The notes under the pieces are model-generated. The model had not been told where the DNA came from. It saw nothing but the letters and a program-made list of their open reading frames with translations, and ran no database searches. 20,802 nt of DNA, taken from JAUXEH01 sp965602945 (GTDB lineage: Bacteria; Acidobacteriota; Aminicenantia; Aminicenantales; Aminicenantaceae). Positions 7,484-15,697 of the stretch are shown here, in pieces. The position numbers and the translations under genes are program-made. The DNA lies in the NCBI GenBank assembly GCA_965602945.1, contig CBFDBC010000042.1, positions 1 to 20,802 on the forward strand, read 5' to 3'. Position 1 is the stretch's first letter, and the number at the start of each line of letters is the position of its first letter.

Positions 7484-9007
7484 ATGGCCGACAGAAGCTT
7501 CTCATATGCCCTCACCAATCCCTTGTCTACAACCCTGGGCAAACCGCGCGCCGAATTTCAGCGCGCAGACCTCCTGAGCATAATCGAGGACAAACAGATC
7601 GAGCGCATCACCTTCCATTACACGGCTTTGGACGGGCGCTTGAAGGAGCTGAAGCTCCCCGTCTCGGGCAGAAAGCGGGCGGAGCGGATACTGGCCGAGG
7701 GGGAACGTGTGGACGGGAGCTCCCTGTTCACCGGCATGGTCGATGCGTCCCTGTCGGATGTGTATGTGGTGCCCGAGTACCGGACGGCATTCCTCAATCC
7801 CTTTGATCACGGAAGCCTGGATTTTATCTGCCGCTACGTGAACCAGGATGGGGAACGAGCCCCATTTGCCCCCGACAACATCCTGGCGGCAGCACACCGT
7901 CTGTTCAAAGACAACACCGGGATGGAGCTGCATGCACTGGGAGAGCTAGAGTTCTATCTGATCTCGGAGAAGGAGCCGTACCTCTTCCCTCGTGAGGCCC
8001 AGCGGGGCTATCATGAATCCTCTCCTTTTGTCAAAAACGGCGAGATCCTGACGGAGATCGTTCGCCACATCACGCATATAACCGACGCGGTCAAGTATGC
8101 CCACAGCGAGGTCGGGTTCATAGAAAAAGTTGAATCCGAGCGGGCGGAGATCAACGGCAAGCAGGCGGAACAGATGGAGATAGAGTATCTGCCCCGGGCC
8201 GTGGAAGAGATGGCAGATGCAATGGTCATCGGGCGCTGGGTGATCCGGAACGTCGCGGCCCGCCGCGGCTGCGTGGCCACCTTCACACCCAAGCTGGTCC
8301 AGGGGGGCGCCGGGAACGGGCTGCACATCCATCTCCAGCTGATGAAAAAGGGGGTCAATGTGATGGAGGGCCCGGACGGACGCTTGTCGGATGAGGCGGT
8401 TCGCCTGGTTGGGGGACTGTGTGAGTATGCCGATTCGCTTCTGGCCTTCGGGAACACTGTGGCCTCCTCGTACATGCGCCTGGTCCCGCACCAGGAAGCC
8501 CCCACCAAGATATTCTGGAGCGGGCTGAACCGGAGCGCCCTGATCCGTGTGCCCCTGGCCTGGTCCGAGGTCACAGACATCGCGAGGCGGATCAATCCTC
8601 AAGAGGAAGCGGAACCGGGAGAGTTCGAAAAAAGCAAGACCGTGGAACTGCGGAGCGCTGATGGGAGTGCCCAGACACACCTTCTGCTGGCCGGCGTGAC
8701 CATGGCGGCCGACCGGGGATTTCGCAGCCCGGGCGCCAAGGACCTGGCCGAGAAGCTGTACGTCTCGGCGCGGACACGCCCGGATAAGAAGGTCTGGGAG
8801 TCATTCGACTCACTCCCGGCTAACTGTCTCGAGTCCTCTCAGGTTCTCGTTAAGAAGAGAAGCCTCTATGAACGCGAAGGCATCTTCCCTCCGGCCGTCA
8901 TCGACTTTGTCGCTGCCATGCTCGAAAAGGAAGACGCAGCCACGCGCTCCTACGGGTGGCGGGAAAACATTCTCAAGATCATGCACAAAGATCTGCACAA
9001 GCACTGA
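7484..9007 (+). CDS. Glutamine synthetase-family enzyme, divergent type I
   Basis: Family reaction: ATP-dependent ligation of ammonia (or an amine) to glutamate, cytoplasmic. 507 aa, slightly longer than typical GSI (about 470). The N-terminal beta-grasp domain is at about 27-125 with VDGSS 76-80 (usual FDGSS). Catalytic-domain residues: metal ligands in GELEFYL (Glu154, Glu156), Glu222 and Glu229, the ATP/metal loop GNGLHIH with His281, the NRSALIR substrate arginines (about 340-355), and VELR (Glu388, Arg390). Oddities: the usual N-P-Y after the S-x-D-x-S-A element is QTH (397-399), and the adenylylation consensus NLYDLP is not present (KLYVSA, Tyr426, is the nearest alignment). Substrate may therefore be glutamine or a gamma-glutamyl amine. 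ATG7484 is supported by GGAG 8 nt upstream. Monocistronic by its flanking spacing. Confidence 0.88.
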   Translation: MADRSFSYALTNPLSTTLGKPRAEFQRADLLSIIEDKQIERITFHYTALDGRLKELKLPVSGRKRAERILAEGERVDGSSLFTGMVDASLSDVYVVPEYRTAFLNPFDHGSLDFICRYVNQDGERAPFAPDNILAAAHRLFKDNTGMELHALGELEFYLISEKEPYLFPREAQRGYHESSPFVKNGEILTEIVRHITHITDAVKYAHSEVGFIEKVESERAEINGKQAEQMEIEYLPRAVEEMADAMVIGRWVIRNVAARRGCVATFTPKLVQGGAGNGLHIHLQLMKKGVNVMEGPDGRLSDEAVRLVGGLCEYADSLLAFGNTVASSYMRLVPHQEAPTKIFWSGLNRSALIRVPLAWSEVTDIARRINPQEEAEPGEFEKSKTVELRSADGSAQTHLLLAGVTMAADRGFRSPGAKDLAEKLYVSARTRPDKKVWESFDSLPANCLESSQVLVKKRSLYEREGIFPPAVIDFVAAMLEKEDAATRSYGWRENILKIMHKDLHKH

Positions 9008-9342
9008 TTTCGGCCCTTATTCCTCTATAGGATCTACAGAAAAAACCTGGTTTGTTCAGGATTACCGGACCACCTGGAGATTAGAAAGGGCGATTTTCTC
9101 GGAGGGAGAGAAATCCAATCTCGAGGTGGAAAAAGAATCTAAAAAATATTAAAAAAAGTATTGATATTTTCTTTGCATTTGGTATAATACTATTAGGCTT
9201 GTTTCGCTGGCTGGGCAAGCACCCTCCTTCATTATCCCCTTTTTGCTTATTTTCCCCATACCCAAAACAGCCAGCCCTCCCCCCCCCTTCGGGATGCCTG
9301 GAAATCTTTTCCCGCACCTGATATCATGGTGCGCTTATTCCC
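9008..9342. other. 335-nt intergenic region with promoter and long MFS leader
   Basis: No credible ORF. The first 150 nt after the glutamine synthetase-family gene are unremarkable, with an A-rich stretch at about 9130-9160 that may act as an UP element. A strong promoter follows (9161-9188). The leader from about 9195 to 9342 contains a weak hairpin (GCTTG...CAAGC at about 9198-9221), pyrimidine-rich sequence and a run of nine C (9279-9287). No riboswitch class is recognised, and no clear terminator was found for the upstream gene. Confidence 0.6.
9161..9188 (+). promoter_or_regulatory. Predicted strong promoter upstream of the MFS transporter
   Basis: TTGATA (9161-9166), 16-nt spacer and a perfect TATAAT (9183-9188), preceded by an A-rich tract (about 9130-9160). 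This would leave an untranslated leader of about 150 nt before ATG9343, unusually long for this window. Confidence 0.65.
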
Positions 9343-10536
9343 ATGCCTGTGACAGAGCCGATAGAACGAGACACGATTTGGCACCGCCAATTCATTATCG
9401 CGCTGTTGGGCTATTTCTTCCTGTTTCTGAGCATCACGCTGTTTTTCATTTTTCCGCTGTTTTTCGAGCAGTTTCAGGCCAGTAAAAGCCGCATCGGGAT
9501 GATCATGGGCATCCACAGCCTGACGGCTATATTCGTTCGGCCGGTTTTCGGCCGCCTTATCGACCTGAGGGGAAGCCGGACGATCTCTCTCCTGGGTATC
9601 GCCCTGCTCTTCCTCGTGACTCCAGGCTTTCATCTCATCCGGGATGCCGGGCTCTTCCCTCTCGTTCTTAGGGCGCTCACCGGGATCGGATGGGGGATCT
9701 CCATGACCGCGGCTATCACCATTTGCTCCGACCTGGCGCCCGTGAACAGGCTGGCCCGATCCATGGGTATCATCGGAGTGGCAGGCCTTCTGTCAGCCGC
9801 CCTGGGCCCCCTGCTGGGGGAGGAGATAATCCGGCGCTTCGGCTTTCCCTGGCTGTTCAACACAAGCCTGGCTTTCCTTGGGATCTCCTTCCTCTGCATG
9901 TATTTGACCCGGGAGATGCGCCCCCTCGACAACAATAATGGGAAGCGCTTCCATGTGCCCGGTGCGATCCTGAAAATGTCGCTTTTCCCCATCATCCTGA
10001 TCGCGCTGATGCCTATCTCACACGGCGCTGTCCGTTCTACCGTGGTCAATTTTATCGCCCTTTTCGTGAGATCGATCCCCCTGGAGAGGGTGGGACCTTT
10101 CTTTGTGGCTTTTTCCGGTGCCGCCATCGCCACCCGCGTCTTTTTCGGGGATCTCTCGGATCGCTACGGCCGGAAGCAGGTCATCCTCCCGTCCGTCGGG
10201 CTCATCGCCCTCAACCTTGTCCTCATCTCCCGGACGCATTCGCCCTGGATGCTGGTCCTGACCGGCGTCCTGGGAGGTGTGGGGCAGGGCCTGATCTTCC
10301 CGGCCCTGAGCACATACATCATCGACACCATGGGCCGGGAAAACAAGGGGCTTGCCATAAGCCTGTACCTGACGTTCTTCGATATGGGAATGGCTGGGGG
10401 TTCTGTCCTGTTTGGGTGGGTCTCGGATCTCTACGGATTCCGCTCCATGTACCTGATCGCGGCCGCTGCCACGACGGTGGTCGTGATGTTTTTCAGCTGG
10501 AAAGCACCGAGCCCTGATCGGGGGGAGCCCGGCTAA
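9343..10536 (+). CDS. Major facilitator superfamily (MFS) transporter
   Basis: Predicted 12-helix inner-membrane secondary transporter of 397 aa, normal length for an MFS exporter. Alternating hydrophobic helices run from about residue 17 to 390 with a central loop near 195-205 (REMRPLDNNNGKR). MFS motif A-like sequences occur at both expected loops: GRLIDLRGSR between helices 2-3 (about 70-79) and GDLSDRYGRKQ between helices 8-9 (about 269-279), the latter close to the G-x-x-x-D-R-x-G-R-K consensus. Substrate cannot be told; drug or sugar efflux-like families are closest by feel. No good Shine-Dalgarno precedes ATG9343; an upstream in-frame TGA at 9319 limits extension. Its stop overlaps the stop of the convergent NIF3-family gene by 4 nt, so there is no room for a terminator between them. 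Confidence 0.9.
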   Translation: MPVTEPIERDTIWHRQFIIALLGYFFLFLSITLFFIFPLFFEQFQASKSRIGMIMGIHSLTAIFVRPVFGRLIDLRGSRTISLLGIALLFLVTPGFHLIRDAGLFPLVLRALTGIGWGISMTAAITICSDLAPVNRLARSMGIIGVAGLLSAALGPLLGEEIIRRFGFPWLFNTSLAFLGISFLCMYLTREMRPLDNNNGKRFHVPGAILKMSLFPIILIALMPISHGAVRSTVVNFIALFVRSIPLERVGPFFVAFSGAAIATRVFFGDLSDRYGRKQVILPSVGLIALNLVLISRTHSPWMLVLTGVLGGVGQGLIFPALSTYIIDTMGRENKGLAISLYLTFFDMGMAGGSVLFGWVSDLYGFRSMYLIAAAATTVVVMFFSWKAPSPDRGEPG

Positions 10537-11504
10537 CTCGACTTTGATTCCCGACGGATGCGCTCGAATCCGGATATACCGATAAAATCGAGTCTGCCTT
10601 CCTTCTCGATCTCGTCGAAGAGGATGTTGAGACCGACCACGTCGCTCGAGACATGGCCGGCGATCACGGCATTGAGGTTGGATTTCTTGGCGCTCTCGAG
10701 GTGGCTTTCGCTGAGGTGCATGCCCACCACCGTGCTGACGCCTCCGGCAGCCAGATTCGCGAAGACATCCTTCGATCCCTCGGTCCCACCCGTCATGTCC
10801 ACATAGATCTTGCCGCAGCGGCTGTTGTCGGAGCCGTTGACGATCTTGGGGGGGACCTGCATCTGTGAAGACTTCCTGTACTCGGGGATATCCGACAGCA
10901 GTTTGAGCAGGTCTTTCAACCGGTAGGGTTTCTCTTTTTCGAACAGCCGCGTCAGGAACATGGTCACGCAGTTGTCGGCGGGCGTGTGGATGCACATCAT
11001 GGGGATGCCCAGCGTCCGGGCCGCATCGACCGAGCGGTTGTGGTTGGCGGGGAGCAGGCGGCGCTCCACCTCCGAGATGCGCTTCTCCATGATCTTTTCC
11101 GCCACGCTCAGATTGACTCCATAGCGAGCCAGCAGGTCGGACTGGAGCCTCATCACATCGAATAACCCGGCCAGGGCATAGCCCTCGGGATGATGGGAGA
11201 TCACAAGGTCGATCTTCTTGTCCAGGTCCTTGTTGAGCTGGTGTGCCAGGAGGATCTCTCCGACCTCCATATCGATCCCGACGATCATCTTTTTTACCTC
11301 TGTCTCCGGTGTGCCGTGTAGGATGCGGCTGTCGGAATAGGGGTTGAAAAGCCGGTCGCGGTCGTAGTCCACCTTCTCGTCCTTCTTGAGGCCTTCGAAT
11401 CTCTCCTTTTCCTCTTTGAGGATCCGGCCTATCTCTTTCTTGCTCCTCTGGTCATGGGCGATGCCGACGGATACGGCCTTTTTATAGAGGTTTTGCAGCT
11501 GCAT
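10533..11504 (-). CDS. NIF3 / YbgI-family dinuclear-metal protein
   Basis: NIF3 family, often labelled 'GTP cyclohydrolase I type 2'; the true substrate of most members is unknown. 323 aa from the ATG at 11504, chosen because AGGAGA (complement of 11511-11516) lies 6 nt upstream; the longer open frame (to 11633) lacks a ribosome site. An N-terminal helical extension of about 65 residues, rich in Lys/Glu, is unusual. Core: GIDM (Asp78), the metal motif ISHHPEG (His104-His105) and the C-terminal GHVSSDVVGL (His284; Asp288 replaces the usual Glu). The middle holds a His/Cys/Asn-rich region (CIHTPADNC) typical of larger NIF3 members. Cytoplasmic. It overlaps the convergent MFS stop by 4 nt and is divergent from the dipeptidase gene. 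Confidence 0.85.
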   Translation of the reverse strand: MQLQNLYKKAVSVGIAHDQRSKKEIGRILKEEKERFEGLKKDEKVDYDRDRLFNPYSDSRILHGTPETEVKKMIVGIDMEVGEILLAHQLNKDLDKKIDLVISHHPEGYALAGLFDVMRLQSDLLARYGVNLSVAEKIMEKRISEVERRLLPANHNRSVDAARTLGIPMMCIHTPADNCVTMFLTRLFEKEKPYRLKDLLKLLSDIPEYRKSSQMQVPPKIVNGSDNSRCGKIYVDMTGGTEGSKDVFANLAAGGVSTVVGMHLSESHLESAKKSNLNAVIAGHVSSDVVGLNILFDEIEKEGRLDFIGISGFERIRRESKSS

Positions 11505-11522
11505 GTGTCGTCTCCTGGAGCC

Positions 11523-11551
11523 ATTGTAAAACAAACCGGCTGAGAAAACCA
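11523..11551 (-). promoter_or_regulatory. Possible promoter of the NIF3-family gene
   Basis: On the minus strand a good -10, TACAAT (complement of 11523-11528), is preceded at 17 nt by a weak -35, TGGTTT (complement of 11546-11551). It lies directly upstream of the AGGAGA ribosome site and would give a very short leader. Confidence 0.35.
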
Positions 11552-11569
11552 TCACATGTTTCCTGAGGT

Positions 11570-11598
11570 TTGACCCTTCTCCGACCGTATGATATAAG
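11570..11598 (+). promoter_or_regulatory. Predicted promoter of the C69 dipeptidase gene
   Basis: TTGACC (11570-11575), a 17-nt spacer and TATAAG (11593-11598). The start site would be near 11605, giving a leader of about 27 nt. AAGGAGAGG (11620-11628) is a strong ribosome site for ATG11632. Confidence 0.55.
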
Positions 11599-11631
11599 CG
11601 GGAACGATGTGGGCTTTTTAAGGAGAGGGAC

Positions 11632-13224
11632 ATGAAGAAATATCATTCGCTGGCACGCTTTGCTTTCCCGATTGTGGTCTTGTGCGTCATTCTTATCTGG
11701 GCTGGATCATTGCCGGTAGCCCGACCATTCACGGACGAATCTTTCGAATCCGACAACTGCACGAGTGTCCTGGTTGGAAAACTCGCGTCCGTGGACGGTT
11801 CCACCATGACATCCCATTCCTGCGATTCCAGCACCGACCGCACCTGGATCAATGTCGTGCCCCACAAGAAATTCCAGGTAGGGGATACTGCGAAGCTGTA
11901 CTTCGAAGCCAAACGCACCAAAGGACCGGATGATCCCGACATGGTCGATCTCGGAGAGATCCCTCAAGTACCGGAAACCTTCGCATACATCAACACGGCC
12001 TATCCCGTGATGAACGAATACCAGCTGGCCATAGGAGAGACGACGTTCGGCGGGAAGCGGGAGCTCAAGAGCGACGAAGGGCTGATCGACTGCCCCGAGC
12101 TCTACCGCCTGGTCCTGGAGCGGGCCAGGACCGCCCGCGAAGCCATCCGGATCGCGGACGAACTTACCAGGAAATTCGGCTATATAGACTACGGCGAATG
12201 TTTCACGTTCGCCGATCCGAACGAGGTGTGGCATTTTGAGATCCTGGGACCCGGGAGAGGCAACAAGGGTGCGGTCTGGGCCGCCGTCCGTCTCCGGGAC
12301 GACCACGTGGGGGTGTCCGCCAATGCCAGCCGTATTCGTCAGATCGACCTGAAGGACACAGAGCATTATATGGCATCGGACAATGTCTATAGCCTGGCGC
12401 AGGAACTTGGCTGGTGGGATCCGGACGGCCGGGAACCTTTCGAATTCTGTTACGCCTATGCCTCGCGGCGAAGCATGGGCTCGCGCCGGCGGGAATGGCG
12501 CGTTCTCAGCCGTTTGGCACCCTCCCTCAACCTCGATCCCAATGGAGAAAACTTCCCTTTTTCGGTAAAACCTGAACAAAAACTCTCTGTGCGGGACGTG
12601 CTCGATATTTTCCGTGATACCTATCAGGACACGCCCTATGACATGACAAACACCCTGACTGCAGCCGACCGTGATGGACAGGTAATTAAAAGCCCCGTAG
12701 CCAGCGCCTTCCTGAACCGGGAGCTGATGCAGCTCCTCAAGGTCCAGAGGGAGCGGACCATATGCTGTGCCCGGGCTACCTATCTGCATGTCACCCAATC
12801 CCGCGGCTGGCTGCCCGATGCGATCGGAGGAGTCGTGTGGCTCGGGTATGACAACCCCGCTACCACTCCGCACACCCCCTTTTACTGTGGGATATCTCGT
12901 ATGCCCGAGTCCTATCGCGTGGACGGACGGTGGGGCTTCCGCCGTGACTGCGCCTGGTGGGCCTTCCGCCGTGTGAGCCAGCTGGCGCTTTTCCGCTGGC
13001 AGCACATGACCGGTGACATCACCAAGGTATGGCAAGGGATCGAGGACAAAGCTTTCAACGATCAAGCCGGTGTGGAGGAAGAGGCCCGGAAGCTGCTGAA
13101 GCAGGACCCGGAGAAGGCGAGAGTATACCTGACGGAATACTGCCACAGGCTCGCTGATGGGGCTGTCGAAGCGTACTGGAAGCTGGGTGACGATCTCTGG
13201 GGCAAGTACACCCGCTATTTTTAG
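11632..13224 (+). CDS. Secreted C69-family dipeptidase (PepD type)
   Basis: N-terminal-nucleophile cysteine peptidase cleaving dipeptides or short peptides; probably exported. 530 aa. Residues about 8-30 form a signal peptide (AFPIVVLCVILIWAG). The C69 signature begins at DNCTSVLVGKLASVDGSTM, placing the catalytic Cys at position 43. In this family the Cys is exposed by removal of a propeptide; here about a dozen residues would follow signal cleavage (inference). Other features: a GECFTFAD..WHFEILGPG core near 182-205, and a C-terminal half with HTPFYCGI, RRDCAWWAFRRVSQL and a terminal helical region (WQGIEDKAFN..VEEEARKLL). Length is normal for PepD homologues. Strong ribosome site AAGGAGAGG at 11620-11628. 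Monocistronic; its 3' side has tandem palindromes shared with the convergent cydB. Confidence 0.9.
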   Translation: MKKYHSLARFAFPIVVLCVILIWAGSLPVARPFTDESFESDNCTSVLVGKLASVDGSTMTSHSCDSSTDRTWINVVPHKKFQVGDTAKLYFEAKRTKGPDDPDMVDLGEIPQVPETFAYINTAYPVMNEYQLAIGETTFGGKRELKSDEGLIDCPELYRLVLERARTAREAIRIADELTRKFGYIDYGECFTFADPNEVWHFEILGPGRGNKGAVWAAVRLRDDHVGVSANASRIRQIDLKDTEHYMASDNVYSLAQELGWWDPDGREPFEFCYAYASRRSMGSRRREWRVLSRLAPSLNLDPNGENFPFSVKPEQKLSVRDVLDIFRDTYQDTPYDMTNTLTAADRDGQVIKSPVASAFLNRELMQLLKVQRERTICCARATYLHVTQSRGWLPDAIGGVVWLGYDNPATTPHTPFYCGISRMPESYRVDGRWGFRRDCAWWAFRRVSQLALFRWQHMTGDITKVWQGIEDKAFNDQAGVEEEARKLLKQDPEKARVYLTEYCHRLADGAVEAYWKLGDDLWGKYTRYF

Positions 13225-13251
13225 CCAGGTTCCACAGGATGGACAAAGCAA

Positions 13252-13291
13252 GCGGGATCGATCCCGCCGGATCATGGCCGCAGTGATCCGG
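13252..13291. terminator. Tandem palindromes between convergent dipeptidase and cydB genes
   Basis: A perfect 16-nt palindrome GCGGGATCGATCCCGC (13252-13267) is followed immediately by a second hairpin, CCGGATCA (13267-13274), 9-nt loop, TGATCCGG (13284-13291). Neither is followed by a T-tract on either strand. Location in the 75-nt gap between two convergent genes suggests a bidirectional transcript-end structure. It could also be a small repeat or protein-binding site. Confidence 0.5.
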
Positions 13292-13299
13292 AATGCTGT

Positions 13300-14319
13300 C
13301 TAGTAAACGCTGTCCTCCGGGCGCACTTTACCCTTGAAGACCCTGTAGGAGTATATGGTGTAGCCGATGACCAGGGGCATGCCGATGAGGGCGATGATCA
13401 GCATCACGGTGAGCGTCAGCTGGCTGGACGAGGCATTGGTGAGAGTGATGCTGAGCGTGTCTCCGTTACTGGCCTTGACCAGGTTGGGGTAGTGGATCGC
13501 TCCGATGATGCCCCATAGGCTCAGGAATCCGGCAGCGGAAAAGAAGAAGGCCCTCCCGTCTTTTCCCGCCCGGATGGCCTTCCTCAGGAACACCCAGCAC
13601 ACGGCCGCCAGTACGGCGAATACCCAGGCCAGAGGACGTTTGAGAACGTAGGGCAAGTAGATCAGCACTACGACAAACGAGTGGATGAACATGATCATGT
13701 AGAGCCAGGAAAAACGCAGGGCCTTTTTTCGGGCCCGGGCCTGCAGCTCCCCCTCGGTCTTGAGGGCGGCGAAGGCGCTCCCGTGCAGCAGGAAGGCGAA
13801 CAATCCCAGTGCCCCGAATATCAGGGGCAGGGGGCGGAGCAGTGTGAAGAAGTTCCCCGTGTATTCCATCTGCGTATCCAGCGGCACTCCCACGACCACG
13901 TTGCCCAGGGCCACTCCGAAGAGCAGGGCGGGGAGGAAGCTGCCGATATTGAAAAGCAGCTCCCAGAAGCCCCTGCGCTTTGCATCATCGTGCGCGGCGA
14001 ACTCCAGGGACACGGCACGCAGGATAAGCGCCCAAAGCACCAGCATCAAGGCCAGGTAGAATCCGCTGAAAACGGTCGCGTAAGCGTGGGGGAATGCCGC
14101 GAACAGCGCACCGCCTCCGGTCAGGAGCCACACCTCGTTGCCGTCCCAGAAGGGGCCGATGGCATTGTACAGGGTCTTCTTCTCTTTCTCGTTCTTGCCC
14201 AGGAAAGGTACCAGGGTCCCGATCCCCAGGTCGAATCCGTCCAGGATGGAGTAACCGGCCAGCAGGACACCGATCAGGACGTACCAGATGTTGCGCAGGA
14301 TATCCCAGGTCTCCATCAT
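13300..14319 (-). CDS. cydB: Cytochrome bd ubiquinol oxidase subunit II
   Basis: Structural partner of CydA in the inner-membrane bd oxidase, which reduces O2 to water with quinol electrons. 339 aa with about eight or nine TM helices. Family signatures: GYSILDGFDLGIG near 22-34, then FWDGNEVWLLTGGGALFAAFP at about 57-77, LEFAAHD, and GNVVVGVP in the middle. ATG14319 overlaps the cydA stop (ATGA) and is preceded by AAGGAGAGG; a second ATG follows directly, so either could be used. No cydX-like small ORF is visible downstream: the 75-nt gap to the dipeptidase gene holds only palindromes. The assembly transporter genes cydDC are not in the window. Confidence 0.95.
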   Translation of the reverse strand: MMETWDILRNIWYVLIGVLLAGYSILDGFDLGIGTLVPFLGKNEKEKKTLYNAIGPFWDGNEVWLLTGGGALFAAFPHAYATVFSGFYLALMLVLWALILRAVSLEFAAHDDAKRRGFWELLFNIGSFLPALLFGVALGNVVVGVPLDTQMEYTGNFFTLLRPLPLIFGALGLFAFLLHGSAFAALKTEGELQARARKKALRFSWLYMIMFIHSFVVVLIYLPYVLKRPLAWVFAVLAAVCWVFLRKAIRAGKDGRAFFFSAAGFLSLWGIIGAIHYPNLVKASNGDTLSITLTNASSSQLTLTVMLIIALIGMPLVIGYTIYSYRVFKGKVRPEDSVY

Positions 14320-15653
14320 TCCTCTCCTTCCGGCAGAGCTTCGGTGGGTTCGGGCGGCCCTGCTTTTACGAACTTCAAGATGATCGAGGTGCCGACCACG
14401 CCGATCAGCGTATAAAGGGCCGTGAACATGAAAATCGAGAACAGGATGTTCCCCGCTGGCACCACCTTGGAAGCGGCATCGGCCGTCCGGAGTACCTTGT
14501 AGACGGCCCAGGGCTGCCGGCCCACCTCGGCCGCGATCCAGCCGAACTCGTTGGCTAGCAGGGGGAGGGGGAAAGCGATCAGGAGAAGCCGCAGATACCA
14601 GCGTGTGGACCAGATCTTTTTCCGCAACAACAGGTATATCCCTAAAACAGACATCAGGATGAATAGCATCCCCAGCAGTATCATAAGGTGATACGAGACG
14701 AATGGCAGGAAGACGGGGGGACGCTCATCCTCGGGAAACGCGTCGAGCCCCAGGACTCGGGCATTGAAATCGAAGTGGATGAGGAAGCTCAGGAACTTGG
14801 GGATCTTGATCGCCAGGTGGGTTTTCTGGGCCTTTTCATCGGGGATACCGAATACGGTGAAGTCCGCTCCTTCCTCGGTCTCCCAGAGGGCCTCGAAGGC
14901 GGCCATCTTCTCCGGTTGCGTCTCCGTCACCTGGATCGAGTGGGCATGCCCGAAGCCGAGCTGTAGCAGGGAGCCTATGATGAAAACCCAGAGCGATGCC
15001 TTGAGCAGCAGCTTGGCCGTGTTGAAGTGCCGGTTTTTGAGCAGAAACCAGGCCGCGATGGCAGCCACCAGCAGCGATCCTGTTATCCATCCGCCGACTA
15101 TGGTGTGCACGTAGCGGATCCAGGTGGAGTGGTTTACGGCCGCCTCGAAAAAGTTCGTGAGTATGGCCCTGCCTCCCTCGATCTTGAAACCGGCCGGGGT
15201 CTGCATCCAGGAGTTGGCGGCGATGATCCAGAGTCCGGAAAGATGAGAGCCGAAAAACACCAGGAAGGCGGACCACCAGTAGGCTTTTTTCGAAACACGA
15301 TTTCGCCCGAACACCAGGATACCCAGGAAGACCGACTCCAGGAAGAAGGAGAAAACACCCTCAGCCGCCAGGGGGGCGCCGAAGATATCGCCCACCATGC
15401 GGGAGTATTCGGACCAGTTGTTTCCGAAGGCGAACTCCAGCACGATCCCGGTCGCAACACCCATCACGAACACAGCTCCCAGGATCTTGATCAGGAACCT
15501 GGAAGCGTCCTGGTAGATCTCTTCACCCTTCTTGAGGAAGAGCGATTCCAGGATGAGGATCACGAAAGACAGGCCCAGTGTGATGGGGGGAAACAGGAAG
15601 TGGAAACCCGCGACGAGCCCGAACTGTATCCGCGCTAAAAGAACAGCGTCCAT
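14316..15653 (-). CDS. cydA: Cytochrome bd ubiquinol oxidase subunit I, short Q-loop type
   Basis: Haem-bearing catalytic subunit of bd oxidase, inner membrane. 445 aa against about 520 in E. coli, the difference lying in the quinol (Q) loop. Residues aligned by eye to E. coli: haem ligands His18, His183 (YVHTIVGGW) and Met324; proton-pathway Glu98 and Glu106 (APLAAEG, FFLES); quinol-contact Lys249 and Glu254 (QPEKMAAFE); GRQPW at 378-382. Oddity: where E. coli has Arg391 two residues before the Met ligand, His322 is present (YHLM). AGGAGGG (complement of 15659-15665) lies 5 nt upstream of the start. It has its own near-consensus promoter and is co-transcribed with cydB by a 4-nt overlap. Likely used for microaerobic respiration or O2 scavenging; no regulator site was recognised. 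Confidence 0.95.
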   Translation of the reverse strand: MDAVLLARIQFGLVAGFHFLFPPITLGLSFVILILESLFLKKGEEIYQDASRFLIKILGAVFVMGVATGIVLEFAFGNNWSEYSRMVGDIFGAPLAAEGVFSFFLESVFLGILVFGRNRVSKKAYWWSAFLVFFGSHLSGLWIIAANSWMQTPAGFKIEGGRAILTNFFEAAVNHSTWIRYVHTIVGGWITGSLLVAAIAAWFLLKNRHFNTAKLLLKASLWVFIIGSLLQLGFGHAHSIQVTETQPEKMAAFEALWETEEGADFTVFGIPDEKAQKTHLAIKIPKFLSFLIHFDFNARVLGLDAFPEDERPPVFLPFVSYHLMILLGMLFILMSVLGIYLLLRKKIWSTRWYLRLLLIAFPLPLLANEFGWIAAEVGRQPWAVYKVLRTADAASKVVPAGNILFSIFMFTALYTLIGVVGTSIILKFVKAGPPEPTEALPEGEE

Positions 15654-15697
15654 GCCATCCCTCCTCTATCAAATACCGTCAAATCCCTTTGGCGGAA

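Noticed and set aside
6693..7505. 270-codon minus-strand frame across the 7284-7483 gap
   Set aside because: Mostly opposite the barrel and lipoprotein genes; the part in the gap has no start signals or domain.
9050..9066. Hairpin CCTG-N7-CAGG after the glutamine synthetase-family gene
   Set aside because: Only four base pairs and no T-tract; not enough for a terminator call.
10018..10995. 325-codon minus-strand frame crossing the MFS/NIF3 boundary
   Set aside because: Overlaps two genes with strong family evidence; composition looks like an antisense shadow.
10533..11633. Longer 366-aa version of the NIF3-family protein
   Set aside because: The extra 43 residues lack a ribosome site and cross the divergent promoter region; AGGAGA 6 nt before ATG11504 decides the shorter start.
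11707..13275. 522-codon open frame on the minus strand
   Set aside because: It lies opposite the C69 dipeptidase, which has clear family motifs, a promoter and a ribosome site. Long antisense frames are expected in GC-rich coding DNA; no motif or ribosome site supports it.
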